NCBI GenBank assembly: GCA_023055505.1
Contig: JALIRH010000042.1
Coordinates: 1,868,335-1,932,334, forward strand
Length of the DNA stretch: 64,000 nucleotides
Origin: Callipepla californica brunnescens
Lineage: Eukaryota; Chordata; Aves; Galliformes; Odontophoridae
Direction of reading: 5' to 3'
A program made the translations under genes and the position numbers. The number at the start of each line of letters is the position of its first letter. Within the stretch, counting starts at the first letter, position 1. Shown here in pieces: positions 1-11,999 of this stretch. The notes under the pieces are model-generated. The model was not told the DNA's origin. It did not search any database and worked only from the letters and a program-made list of their open reading frames with translations.

Positions 1-5
1 ATGGC

Positions 6-175
6 ATGGCATGGCATGGCACAGCTCAGCATGGCACTGCATGGCACTGCATGACACGGCACAGCTCAGCATGGCATGGCATGGCACAGCTCAGCATGGC
101 ACTGCATGGCACTGCATGACACGGCACAGCTCAGCATGGCATGGCATGGCACAGCTCAGCATGGCACTGCATGGC
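6..175. repeat. 65-bp higher-order repeat within the pentamer array
   Basis: Bases 6-70 and 71-135 are identical 65-bp blocks of 13 pentamers. The order is three ATGGC, ACAGC, TCAGC, ATGGC, ACTGC, ATGGC, ACTGC, ATGAC, ACGGC, ACAGC, TCAGC. A third copy starts at 136 and follows the same order to about 175, where it diverges. Perfect identity between the first two copies points to recent unequal exchange or slippage at the 65-bp level, on top of the older 5-bp expansion. Confidence 0.9.
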
Positions 176-275
176 ATGGCATGGCACAGCTCGGCATGGC
201 ATAGCAAGGCACAACTCAGCATGGCATGGCATGGCACGGCACAGCTCGGCATGGCATAGCATGGCACAACTCAGC

Positions 276-340
276 ATGGCATGGCATGGCATGGCATGGC
301 ATGGCATGGCATGGCATGGCATGGCATGGCATGGCATGGC
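276..340. repeat. Pure (ATGGC)13 run
   Basis: Thirteen consecutive perfect ATGGC pentamers form the longest uninterrupted stretch in the array. It is the part most likely to vary in length between individuals. It follows a TCAGC unit and is followed by ACGGC, ACAGC, TCAGC. Confidence 0.93.
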
Positions 341-795
341 ACGGCACAGCTCAGCATGGCACTGCATTGCATGGCATGGCACGGCACAGCTCAGCATGGC
401 ACTGCATGGCACTGCATGGCATGGCATGGCACAGCTCAGCATGGCATAGCATGGCACAACTCGGCATGGCATGGCATGGCATGGCACAGCTCAGCATGGC
501 ACTGCATGGCACAGCACGGCATGGCTTGGCATGGCACGGCACGGCATGGCACGGCATGGCACAGCATGGCACGGCACGGCATGGCATGGCATGGCATGGC
601 ATGGCATGGCATGGCATGGCACGGCACAGCTCAGCATGGCACTATATGGCATGGCACAGCATAGTGTGGCAGAGCACAGCTCAGCATGGCACAGCTCAGC
701 GTGGCACAATATGACACAGCATGGCAGAGCTCATTGTGGCATAGCACAGTGTAGAACAGCATAACATGGCACAGCATAGCATGGCACAGCACAGC

Positions 796-985
796 TCATT
801 GTGGCACAGCTCAGCATAGCACAATGTGATGCAGCATGGCACAGCATGGCATAGCTCATTGTGGCACAGCAGAGCATGGCACAGCACAGCTCATTGTGGT
901 ACAGCTCAGCATAGCACAGTGTGATACAGCATGGCACAGCATGGCATAGCTCATTGTGGCACAGCAGAGCATAGAACAGCACAGC
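796..985. repeat. 95-bp higher-order repeat, two copies, in the right half of the array
   Basis: Bases 796-890 and 891-985 are two copies of a 19-pentamer block starting TCATT, GTGGC or GTGGT, ACAGC, TCAGC, ATAGC. They differ by about five substitutions (GTGGC to GTGGT, ACAAT to ACAGT, GCAGC to ACAGC, and two in ATGGC to ATAGA) with no indels. A partial, more diverged relative precedes them from about 731. The period and unit order differ from the 65-bp repeat of the left half, so the two halves amplified independently. Confidence 0.85.
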
Positions 986-1190
986 ACAGCATGGCACAGC
1001 ATGGCACAGCACAGTGTGGCACAACAGAGCATGGCACAGCACAGCACAGCTTGGCACAGCACAGTGTGGCACAGCAGAGCATGGCACAGCACAGCAGAGC
1101 ATGGCACAGCACGGTGTGGCACAGCAGAACATGGCACAGCATGGCACAGCCCATCGTGGCACAGCACGGTGTGGCACAGCTCAGCACGGC

Positions 1191-3800
1191 ACCATCTCCA
1201 GCTGCACTCCCTGCCATGCCCGGAGCAGCAGGGAGTGCTGAGCCCCGCACTCCTGCAGGCCAGTTAGGTTTGTTATATTTCTCCCTCATGGAAACTCATT
1301 TATTATTTTACATTACTGTCTGAAGCCTCGGAGCATCTCTTCCTGCATTTAAAATAGGTGAAAAAGCCCTAGCTCTGAGAGATCCACACGCAGGATGGCT
1401 CTGCCAGCCTCCCTGCACAGCTCAGGGCTGATCTGGGAGACTTGGCTGAACCCATTACAGCAGCAAAGCTATCTCCATTTAAATAGCAGTTAATAAAAGT
1501 TGTCTATACAGGGCTGTGAGCATCCTGGCACTTGATTAATCACACTACAGCACAGTACTCCCTAGCAGCACTGAAGCTAACTTGCAGACATGCAGAAGGA
1601 AGCAGTGAACTGCAGCTCAGCCACCGTGCAGGGCTGCTGGCCTGGCTGGGGCAGGGGATGCTCTGCAGGATGGGAGGTGGCTCAGGGCTGAACCCTGGAG
1701 GAGGTGCAGCACTCACTTCAGCCAGGGATTGGATTCGGAGCCCAGACCTGCAGATCCTGAGATCTGATGGGCAAAACCACAATTCGTTGTATTTTGGGTG
1801 AAGAACAGGCTTTGAGCACCCATGGAATTATGTGATCGGCAGCACCCGGTGCCCAGCTCCATGCTCAGAGCATCCTTTGCCCGCAGAAACCCTTTGGCCG
1901 TTGTCTCATCCCTCTCCTCTGCGTTCCTGAGCTCTCCGTGCTGCCAAAGCCCCGCAGCTCCGGCTCTGCCTCTCTTGGCGTTGGGCAGCTCCTCGTGTGC
2001 CAGCTCTGCTGTTACGTTAATGTGCTGCTCTCAGTGGGCAGCGCTGCGCCGAGGGCTTTCCTAATGGGGATCAATGGGGCAGAAAGAAAGCGCTGTGCCC
2101 GTGCTCTGCAGCTCTGTGCCCTTCTCCGGAGGCTCCGCTGAGCGGCGGCTGCACTGAGTGCACGGTGGCACTGCTCACACCTAGCAGCGTGCCTCGGGAT
2201 TGGCATTCCGGCAGCGTGAGATGGGACAGCATCTGCAGACCTCGGCAGGCTCACGTGTAAGGTGGTCTGTGTCATTTCGGATTCGCACGGGGCACCCGTT
2301 TCATTTTTCCTTTTCTTTTCCTGTGTGATCAAATGTAAGCACTTCCAGAGGAAGCACGTCTCAAGTGTGGGATTAACCCGACTGCAAGAAGTGACAGCAC
2401 CGACTGCGTGCCAGAACACAGCACAGCATCTCGGGGAGATGGAGAAATCCCCTCTCATGCTGCAAGGAATAGAGCCCGAGCAGCCCTGCACAGCACTGCC
2501 TGGGGTCAGGATCTGCTGCCATGGCTGAAGATGCTGGGGGAATGCTTCTCCTGCAGTGCTGAGCTCAGACCATGAGTGTCCTCCGGTGCATCACTCATGG
2601 GGTCACCGAGGTGTGGGACTGCTGTGTGAGCAGGGCCGGCTGAGGGAGCACGGTTCCAGTTTTCTGCCTTCAGATTTCCAAGCAGGGACACAGCCCTCTC
2701 TCACACCTCGAATACTCTCTGCTCTAAAGGGCAGAGGCAGAACTCTGCTCCTCACAGTGAAGATCCCTTTGTGTTCTAACTCCTGAACTGCAGCACCGTC
2801 AGCTGTGAGAACACTGAGCTGTGCCCTCCACCACTTTCTTAAATGGAGGTGGCAGTCACAGCCGGGTCCACGTTCACTTTCCATCCGTTATTGATGTTGG
2901 TTACAAGCAAAGGCGATGCATGCGCGAAACTTTGCGTTATCCGAGAAGCAGCGTAACGATGCTCAGCCCCCATAACTCACTGTCAGCTCTGTGCTGCAAA
3001 TACAGATCTAACAACGAGACAAATAAAGAATACGGGCTGTTTATAGCTCTGTCCTTATCCACTGGTAATCAATATGGCTCATTAGGCTTATGAGACAATC
3101 ATGTCTTCTGCTCCCCCAGCCCAGAACCTCTGAGTAATGGCTTGCCAATGCCAAGTAATTATAACGATGTCTTGCAAGTGAAGCAGAAACTACCAAGTAA
3201 ACTGATGCAGAGCAGTGTAATCGGGCTGAGTTCCCTGAGCTCTGTGCCTTCCCCAAGCTCTGCTTCTGAATTTGCCCTCCCCCCAGCCCCAGGATGCAGC
3301 ACCCAGCAGTGGTGGCTTCCCTTACAGCTGTGCCCCCAGATATTCCATGGCACACGTACTGTGGCACAGGCTCCTTCAGAAAACCCATTCTTCTTCCAGA
3401 GTTCAGCATATGGCAACGAGCATGGGATGCTCTTGGGACTCAATGTCATGATCAGATGACAGCAATTCCAGGAGCAATGCCTTGAGCTGGGGTCAGGCCA
3501 GCAGTGCCCTGCATCCCCAGCTCTGCACAGGGCACACACCCCAAGCGTGCCTCAGCTCACCAACCACAGAAGCCTTGTGCTTTTTGCAAAGCACCACGGC
3601 TTAACGTTGCACCTATGCATTTCAAACCACCAGCGGACAGTGCAAAATGTTTATCAGGAGGAGGGAGGTATCCCTGGGGGCTGGGGGGGCACGGGATCCT
3701 GCCTGCCCTGCACACAGCCGCAGATGTGAGTGCTTTTCCTTCAGACTGATCACACACACAGCAAAGACACCATGAAAAATTAGAGAGGGGCAGGAACACA
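1191..3800. other. Unique sequence without recognisable gene
   Basis: This is single-copy sequence of moderate GC content right of the satellite. The open frames here (up to about 159 codons on the minus strand near 2012-2491) show no domain, no signal peptide and no conserved motif I recognise, and overlapping frames on both strands are of similar length, as expected by chance. No RNA gene or repeat family was recognised. Confidence 0.6.
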
Positions 3801-3985
3801 AATCAAGGAGTAACATTTTTTGAAGGAGAAATTATAAATTGCAATTTAATCACATAATCACTTTGACACTCTCAAGCAAGCTAATTCCTTCCCTTGCCTC
3901 ATTTCACCCACTTGGCAAGATGAATCTTAATGAATAATGTCCTATGAATATTTAATTTTTTGATCAGTTTGAATTTTTTTTTCCT
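3801..3985. other. Candidate conserved noncoding element, AT-rich
   Basis: This AT-rich block stands out from its GC-richer flanks. It holds homeodomain-type cores such as TTTAATCACATAATCAC and AATGAATAATG and a TTTAATTTTTTGATCAG stretch. It has no open frame of note. The call rests on composition and motif texture only; cross-species alignment would decide it. Confidence 0.3.
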
Positions 3986-6900
3986 CGCGTCCCTACCTGC
4001 GGGATGGGGGAATTGGTGCCCTCCCCCCTGAGCTCCATGCTGACCCATTGCACTGCACACTGAGCTCACCCAGCGCAGGAAAACTTTGCAGACAGAGGAG
4101 CGGATTGATCGCTTTGGACTGCAGACCTTTAACGAGAATTGATTATCTCTAATGGCTTTAAGTCTAACGGGAGTGTTTGGGGAAGAACTGTGAGGCTGAG
4201 CTGCACATCAGCTCGGGGTGGTTTGGATGAGCAGGGCTCAGCCGTTGGGATTCCTCCAGGAGAGCACAGCACAGCTCGGTGCTGCCGTGGGGCCGCCTGC
4301 TCTGCGAAATTGCAGACACTCTGTGCTTCAAGAGCGTAATAGCTCATGCACGGGTGGTCTGGGTCGTTTGTTTTATTGAATGGCCCGTTGAGCCCAGGCC
4401 AGCTGGGTGAATTCCAGGAGCTCTTGGCCTTCTCACACAGCACATGCCTCTGGCTGCAGCGCTGTGTCTGCAGCGCCCATTGAGATGTGCTGCAGCTGCA
4501 GCACCTGCAATCGCATGACACATCAGTGATGATGGCTTCACGAGATCTGTGCTTTCTGTGCGTTATTCTGAAGATGTCCCGTGCACCGTCTGTGCCCTGT
4601 GCGTCCAGAGCACTTCTCTACATCTGCCGAGCAGTGGCAGTGCTGAACGGAGGGATCTGAGCACCCACTGCCCTGCTGATGGACTCAGCTCATTATGAGA
4701 AGGGCTCTTCTTAAAGCACAGGCACATGCACGCAGGCATCCACCAGCAGGAGGGGGCAGACCTTGTGTTACCTGCACGCAGGAATTCTCCTGAATGCAGC
4801 TGCTTCCCAAAGAAATCCACGTGAGGCATCCACCTGCTGCCAGCAGCGTGCAGGAGTCCTTGTCCAGGGGTCAAGATCAATTCATTACAGTGTTAGAACA
4901 AACACACTGCTGTATGCAACCGTGTCTGTGTTGGTCTTCATGTACAGGCACGCACACACGCACAGACCTTGTAAATTGTTGCTCTTTGCTTTCATTTCCA
5001 GGGCAGCACTGAATAGAAGATGCAGCCTAACAGAAGGCCGTCGTGCAGCCAAGGTCCCAGAAAGCCAGTTACACTGTAGATTAGGGGGTGAAGATAACTA
5101 ATGAGTGCTGCATGGGAATCAGAGATCTCCTGATAGAGGGATTGCAGGGAATGCAGACGGTGCTGAAGTAGAGCTGGGGATTGGAGTGCTGCAGCCATGG
5201 TGCTGTGATGCACCCTGAGTCCCATTGTCTGCTGCATGGGAGACCCAGTGTGTGAAAGTGGCTGCATTCCTGCAAAAGCCATTTGTTGGGAACTAAGAAC
5301 AGCTGAAGTTTTCCATTAAATTTTAATCTAAAGCCTGCGAGTGGTGCAAATCAGCACAGCTGCACCGGTGGCCGTGATTTATGTTGGCTGAGGGCTCGCC
5401 AATGGAAGCTGTGTTGGGATGTGCTGCCATCCAGATCCAGGGGTTGGATCCCTGCGTGCACCTGAGCCCTGAGAGCAGCAGAGACGTGTGAGATCAGTGC
5501 ACACCACAGCTTCTGGGAACCCCATTCGGTGCCCATCTGCATCTCCTGCTGTTCAAAGCCTGCTCCCAGCTAATCCACAGTGATAGAGGAGAAGGTCCCT
5601 GCTGCCTCCAAACCCCAGAGGTGTCCAGCAGAGCCACCTTCCCTACTTTGGACAGGCTGAAAAACAGTTGGCCATGAGACGTGACATACAACAAATGAGC
5701 CATTCCTGCTGCACGTTGGGTAAACAAGGAACACGCGAATAGCAGCAGGTGCTCTCCGTGCCGAGCTGTGCCCGGTGGCCATAAGGATGGAGCCATTTGT
5801 CCAGGCCACATCTGGCACCGGTGTGTGGCATGGGAGCAGCAGCACAAACCCAGCAGCATGCAGTGCTCAGGGATGGCTGGCAGCGAGCTCTCCTGCACTG
5901 CAAACGAGACAGATTTGCTCTGCTCTGGGCAGGAGGACTCCAGGCCGTCCCCACAGCACTGCTCTCTTGGCACAGTGCTCTGCAGCAGCACCCAGCCTGG
6001 CACAGCCCCCTGTCCCCACCCCGCGGCTCAGCGCAGGGATGGAATCAATTTGGAATTTTTGCACTCTTTTTATTTGTGTTTTCATATTTAATGCAGCCAT
6101 TTCTCAGTCTGCCATCCTCAACAGCTCCTTTTTTCCTCCTCGCTGCTGAAGTTTAGCTGCATTGACTCATTATTCCCGATGTTCCACGAATCCCTCTTCT
6201 GAATATTTTTAGAAGGAAAAAAAAAAAAAAGGCGAGATTTCTGCTCAGCAAATCTTTTTCTTTTTTTTTTTTTTTTGTTTATAAATTTTGCATATATTTC
6301 CAATACAAAAGCAGCAAAAAGCATTTGAGCAAATCTTTCAAGAGCCGGAGCGGCTTGTGATGTGCGGAGCGGAACCGAGGGGTTTTGACTGGCTGAGTTT
6401 GGAGGAGAATGAAGCAATTAAAGGACAGAGGGATGTGGAAATGAGGGTCACTGGGGGAAGGCAGCAGGCGGGTGGTTATCTCCACAGCTGTGCAGTGAGC
6501 TCTGGATGTGGCTCATAGTGCTGGGCTATGGGAGCAGTACTGAGGGCGATGGCAGGATGCACTGTGAGCTTTGGCTCTGGAAGTTGTGAGGTTGTGCATT
6601 GGGGCTCCACTTACACTCAGGTGCTTGCTGACGTGAATGGAGTGCCCTGGAAGTAAAGCTGGGGCTGTGGGATGTGGTGCTGGGTGCAGGGAGCCCGTGC
6701 CCCTGTGCTACTGCTGCTCCGTTTCCCCATTGCTTTCATGGAAGAGAGCAGCTCATAAAAATTTTAGCGTTGAGCTGAGCTACCCCATAAATTCACAGCG
6801 CTGCAGACTGCAGCCTTGGCTGGGAGCGAGTGCCCGTGGAGCCATTTGGTGACTTCTTCACTTCTTGTTGACTGTGTGCAGGATGAAAGCACATTTGCAC

Positions 6901-7689
6901 TGCCAGGACAGGGGCTCACCACCCTGCTGACCCCCAGCCATGTGTCCTGGGGACACCAGAAGGCACTGGGCAGGGCAGCCACAGGACATCCCCGGGGATG
7001 GGGGGCTGCACGGCTGAACTTACCGCCCCTTTATTAGCAGAGTATTAGATTTAAATAATTAGCTTTTTTATGTCACATGCCGCATACAGGGACACCAAAG
7101 GGACCACAGGCACTGCACGGAGCCATATGGTTCTCTGATGAATGATGTCAAGCAGAAGCAGGCAGAACATCCGAGGGGAAAAGCGCAGGTTGCAGCGGTG
7201 AGCTGAGCTCGTGCCATCCGGGTGACACCGTCACAGCACGGGGCAGATGGGCTGCAGGACGAGCACGTGAGCCCTGCAGAGCTCAGGCTGTGCGGATCAG
7301 GGTGCAGTGACATCACCTAACGGGGTCGGGTGAGCACAAGGGGCTTGGGGAAGAGATCAGAGATAACTTCGAAGTGGATCGGTTCTGTCGCATTAAGTAC
7401 CTTCGTAGAGCTGGTGCTTAGAGTACAGATGGAGAGCAACGTGGTTTCACTGAACCATTGGGTGAGCAGCCATGCACAAAGCTCCTGGGATGCACCAGTG
7501 CTGGTGGGGAAGGGGTTCTCTCACAGAGAGTGGTCCTCCCCATGTCACCCTGGGGCTGGTGCTGCTTCACTGTGGGTCGGTGTCAGCCCAGGGGAGGTGA
7601 CAGCCAACAGCCCACACCCAGGGGACAGCCAGGCAGGCAGCCCTCCCCTCTTTGGAGGCATTACAGTGCAGCTGAAGTGGTTCTAGGAA
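3986..7689. other. Unique sequence without recognisable gene
   Basis: This is mixed-composition single-copy DNA. The only structures I can point to are the A14/T16 hairpin-like segment near 6217-6276 and small GC-rich patches. Open frames reach about 169 codons on the minus strand (5494-6003), but they overlap plus-strand frames of similar size and resemble no protein family I know. Confidence 0.6.
6217..6276. repeat. A14 run and T16 run facing each other, hairpin-capable
   Basis: An A14 run (6217-6230) and a T16 run (6261-6276) flank a short inverted repeat, AGATTT (6235-6240) and AAATCT (6250-6255), with a 9-base loop. If extruded or transcribed, the A and T runs extend the stem. It may simply be two chance homopolymers; I see no retrotransposon body attached to either. 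Confidence 0.75.
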
Positions 7690-8035
7690 GGCTGTAATTA
7701 GTCAAAATATTTCAGGCTGGTGTTCATCAGCAAGTAAATTTGGAGTACAGGACAAGAAAAGCAGCTGAGCATTATTTTCCAAGTAATTAAATTTAAATCT
7801 CCCTGGTACGGGGAAAAAAGTAAATTATACAGAAAGTGCAGTCGGGAAGATTTTAATGGTATTACAAACCTTCATTATAATGTATGATCGAGCATGTAAG
7901 TGAAAAAACTTGGGACCCGGGGGTGACATATCGATTCTGTAGGACACTGCAATTTCCATTTGATGCTTAAGCAAGATCTGACTTCTGATTTTGCAAAATA
8001 TTTTAGGGTAATTAGACATGTTTGTGCTTTATTGA
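7690..8035. other. Candidate conserved noncoding element, AT-rich
   Basis: This low-GC block contains GTAATTAGTCAAAATATTTC, AAGTAATTAAATTTAAAT and several ATTA cores. It has no splice-bounded open frame. The texture resembles developmental enhancers, but no conservation could be measured. Confidence 0.3.
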
Positions 8036-8324
8036 TTCTGAAAATGAACACGAGCGTGCAGGGCATTGCTGTGCTGTGGATTGAAGGGAACAGGGCACCT
8101 CGTGCTCAGGTAACAGGTAGGTAGCAGAGGTGACTGTGTTTACCAAGGAGCAGCCAGTGTGTGACACCACAAAGCCACGTGTCTGCTCACAGGAGACAGC
8201 TGTAATGCCTTTCAGGAACAGTCATTAGATGTAAGTAATAGCCAGCACCCAAGTGTTCCGTCAGGCAGCTATGGAACAAATCAACTTTTATTGCCAAGCG
8301 AGAGGTAGGGAACCCGATTCCTTG

Positions 8325-8560
8325 GAAGCTAATAAAAATTTGATAATTATTTTTTGAGTCAGATAAGTGCGGGGCTTATTGCTTTGTAGATGTCTTCATA
8401 GAAACGAGAGCAAATCTCATCTGCAGCAAAACAACAGCTGCGAGGCACGGCGTGTTTGACCAAGATGGATGCCTCAGAGGTACGATATTCATTAGCTCAG
8501 TAATTCCAAATGGTAAACAAGGTTTGATTAATTTTGATTTCAAGCCACAATGGTTCATTG
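8325..8560. other. Candidate conserved noncoding element, AT-rich
   Basis: It contains TTGATAATTATT, an AP-1-like TGAGTCAG at its left side, CATTAGCTCAGTAATTCC and TTGATTAATTTTG. The motif density is higher than in surrounding DNA. There is no coding potential that I recognise. Confidence 0.3.
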
Positions 8561-11500
8561 GTCATACGAAGGTGTGAGCTGGGGATGCAGCTGCAGCAGG
8601 AATAGGGGTTCTTGGAATGACTTTGCACACCGAGGTGACATTTCTGCTGGGAGAAGTCGCAGGGATAGAAGATGGGGAGCATCAGTCCCCTCATTTTGCC
8701 TTTGTGAGGTCACTGCTGGGGTGGAAAGCAGCGCAGCTCTGTGCAGAGTGGCTCCAATGAGGATTTTCCCTGGTTAATGACTGTAAGTTAGTGGCTCAAA
8801 CATATGCAAGTGGAAACCAAGTGGCTAACCTACTCATTTTGTGTCTAATCGGTCAATTCTGGTGGAGCTCCATTTGCAGTGCTAGTTATTTGCATAAACT
8901 GTATACCAGTCCTACACTGTGCACCCCCAGTATCTTCCACTGCCAGTATTCAGATTGGAGCACGGATGAAGCAGTTATCAGCACTCCACTGCAAAATGTC
9001 TCAACCCGAAGCCTCAGTGAGGACCCAAATAGCAATTTACATATGCAAACAGTTACTGCTGCAGCCAATTACACATCTGCATGTGCAGCTCCCGACCTCA
9101 GCCCACTGCTTGCCCCCAGCAGGCTGCTGCTGCCTGTGCAGCTTGCTTAAAAGCTGAGCTGTGCACACTGCAGTTCCCATTCTCCACACAGGGACTGCTG
9201 TCCATCTGCACTGCTGTAAGTGATGGAGGATTCAGTCCTGTGCTCCATGAAGAGGCAGCACGCGTTGTCCCTTTTGGAGCAGCGTTCAGCTGTCAGCACA
9301 GAGTTGTCACCCCACCACATCACAGCACTCTCCTGGAGCATCAGCCCCATGCTTAAGAGAAGTAAAACAACCACTTGGAAGTGAGGAGGCAGCCGAGTCA
9401 AACCTTTCTGCTAAACCACACCGGGACTTCTTACTGCTCTGCTTCATTTCCAAAGGATCCCCGAGCGCCTCTGGTACAGCCACACAGAGAATGATTTTCA
9501 CTCCCAAAATAACACCGTTGTTTCCCTGCTCTGCCTCTGAGCGATGTGCTCCGTGGCTCTGAAGGCAGACAGAACCATGACAGATGGGAGCACGATAGAC
9601 AGAGTTCTCTTTGCGCTTAACCAGGGGCTGCTGCAGCGCAAACGATGCTGTCAGTGCTAAAGCTGTTATTGACCTCAAGGAGCGTCCTGATGGAAGAGTT
9701 TGCCTCTGAGCGAAGTTCAAAGTGTGAAAAACACAAGTGTGCATTGCTGACACACTGGGGAGCTCAGAGCAGAACACAGACAGAAATCAGCAGCAGCATG
9801 AGCACGCGCAGAGGTGCTAACGAAGCACAGAGGTGCTAACGAAGCACCGCACTGGGCAGTGCCGTAGTGGCAATGCAACCATCGACTCTACAGGCGCTGG
9901 AGGAGGGCTGCGTGCCCCCAGAGCCATCAGTCACATCTCCCACCACCAACTATGAAGGTGTCAGCAGCAAGAACGCCCTTCAAGGACGGTGCTGGCACAT
10001 GCGTAATTGCCGCGATAAATGCTGAGCTTGGAGAGCACGGAGCGCGCAGCACTCAGCTGTGCTACACTGAGCACTGCTTCCACTGTGCTCTGTCTTTTGG
10101 GAAAGCTTCCAGCCCCGGGGCTCTGGGGATGATGTATGTCCAGCACAACTTCCAACACAATCGCTCCCAGTGTCCTCTCTGCCGTGTTACCTGGGGCTCC
10201 GGGGAGGACCACCCAAACCTGGCCTGTCTGAGCTCAGTGGCTGTGGTACTCCCTGGATGTTCCTAGCAGTGAGATTACAGCTCGTGCCTCACTTCAGCTT
10301 CATCTGCAGAGAGGTTCTGCTATGTGTATTTCTGAGCTGCAGGCTGTGGGTGCACGCTGCTCAGCAACTCCCAGCAGCTGTGCCAGCTGTGGTCACTCCC
10401 CTCTCTGACCAAATGGCACTCGTGCTGCCACGCAGAACTCCTCCTGGATCCCTAAAACAGCCCCACACACAGCAGGGCAGACTTTAATTGCCACTTTCTC
10501 TGGCACAAGCATCTCCTCTGCCTGCGTGCTCTCATGCTCAGCTCTTCCCAGGAGACATTCAGAGCTGCAGGGATCCCCGGTGCAGGAGATGGGGTGATGA
10601 GGGTGTCTCAGCAGAGGGCTGCAGCTGCCTCCATGCTGCTCTTTGGGTTCATCAGCATCCTTCAGTGCTGCCGACACCAGAACTGCTTTCCTAACGTGAA
10701 TCATTGGCCGTGGCCGGCGGAAATGGTGCTGGGGCGGTCTGATTTATTACTGGCATAAAGAAACACTGCAGCAGTATTACAGCAAGGAGTTTCATTTCAG
10801 TGGGAACAGCGGAGAGGAAAGTCAGCTGGATGCTTTTTCTGCCGAGATATAAACCCACAATCGAATCTTTCTATCCCAAGGCAGGCTTCACAGCAGAGGT
10901 ATTAGGTTTGTAAGCAAAATCCTCCACTACGACACAAATGGGAAATCACACAGCCCTGGAGTCACACGCAGGGACCCTGGTGGCTCTCAGCACAGCAGGA
11001 CAGGGCTGGAACAGCATGGGTCTCACAGGGCCATTACTCCCAGTTACTGCTGGCCAACAACCCGGTGTGTGCAGCACGTGCTGGTGTCCCACTCCTGCCC
11101 CAGCCCAAGTGCTGCTACACAAATCTGCTTTCAACAGACACAGCACTGCAGCCCAAAGCTCCTCATGTGAAACCAGAGAAGGAACAGGCTCAGTACCAAG
11201 CTTTCACGGATGCATCATTAGAATGTCACGGTACATAACTCTGAATACTTAAGCGAGTTAATTGCTCCATGGCTACATTTCTCATCCATGAGAACCACAG
11301 CTCCAAATGTCCTTTACTGACACGCAGCCAGCATGGGACACACTGCACGCTCCTTTTGTTCACAGCCACACACCTGGAGGTCTTTGCTTTGAAGCACCAA
11401 TGGAAGCGTTGTGACAGCCTGTAAGCGACACTGGGACATGCACTTGTTTTGTACTTGTGAATTGAAAATGTATTTAATTCAGGCTCAAGGCAAAGTCATG

Positions 11501-11999
11501 GCTTGGAGCCCTTTAGCGCGTTGCTGAATTCGAAACCAGCTTGCGAAACCGTTCCAAAAATAACCTTGTGAGTATCTTTTGTGCAGAACTGTATAAAATA
11601 CTTCTGTTTAAAGACAGGATTTCAATGTCAACATGGAGAGAGGGGACGATGTGGGGACAGCTGCCGACACACTGGGCTCAGATGGAGGGCTCCAGCTGCA
11701 ATGCCCCACTGCTGAGTGTGGCTGCTCCCCCTCGTGCTGCTTTTGGGGACTGGACTGCACCCACTCCAGAGGGCAATACCTGTAGGGGCATTTTCTGCAC
11801 ACCATGAGCAGCACTTCCAGCAGTGGGATCAGGGGCAGGACACACTGTCACTCAACCCACAGCCAAGCTGTTACAGGTAGGCAACCTCTGCTGACAGGTC
11901 ACCGCTTTGCTGTCCCAGAGCAGGAAATATGCTGCAATGAAGCACTACAAGAATTAGCCCTGTGTTCACTTAAGTTTTTCCCCTTACATAATAGACAAA
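8561..11999. other. Unique sequence without recognisable gene
   Basis: This is mixed single-copy DNA. It includes the 19-bp tandem duplication at 9809 and a mildly CpG-containing stretch at about 9840-10030. Open frames up to about 156 codons (minus strand, 9307-9777) have no recognisable domain. No RNA gene was seen. Confidence 0.6.
9809..9846. repeat. Perfect 19-bp tandem duplication
   Basis: The 19-bp unit CAGAGGTGCTAACGAAGCA occurs twice head to tail (9809-9827 and 9828-9846) without mismatch. Lack of divergence suggests a recent event and possible polymorphism. Confidence 0.95.

Larger units (their letters stand above)
1..1190. repeat. Degenerate pentanucleotide satellite (NNNGC)n, about 238 units
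   Basis: The first 1190 bases divide into 5-bp units ending mostly in GC, chiefly ATGGC and ACAGC, with TCAGC, ACTGC, ACGGC, ATAGC, GTGGC and TCATT as variants. I read many lines unit by unit, including 1-180, 241-340, 661-985 and 1141-1190. The 5-bp register beginning at position 1 still holds at 1190, so net indels are absent or multiples of five. Composition changes near 650-735: the left half is rich in ATGGC, TCAGC and ACTGC, the right half in ACAGC, TCATT-GTGGC and ACAGT-GTGGC. The array is cut by the window's left edge and ends cleanly at unique sequence around 1191. The unit rarely forms a stop codon, so long ORFs appear on both strands. These are artefacts of the repeat, not genes. 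I do not recognise it as a named satellite. Confidence 0.95.

Noticed and set aside
1..1190. CRISPR-like array
   Set aside because: Units are contiguous 5-mers with no spacers of regular length, and the genome context is vertebrate.
11..1323. Many overlapping long ORFs with MAWHG-, MAQHS- or MPCHA-type repeats
   Set aside because: They follow directly from the stop-poor pentamer satellite, occur in overlapping frames on both strands, and have no domain.
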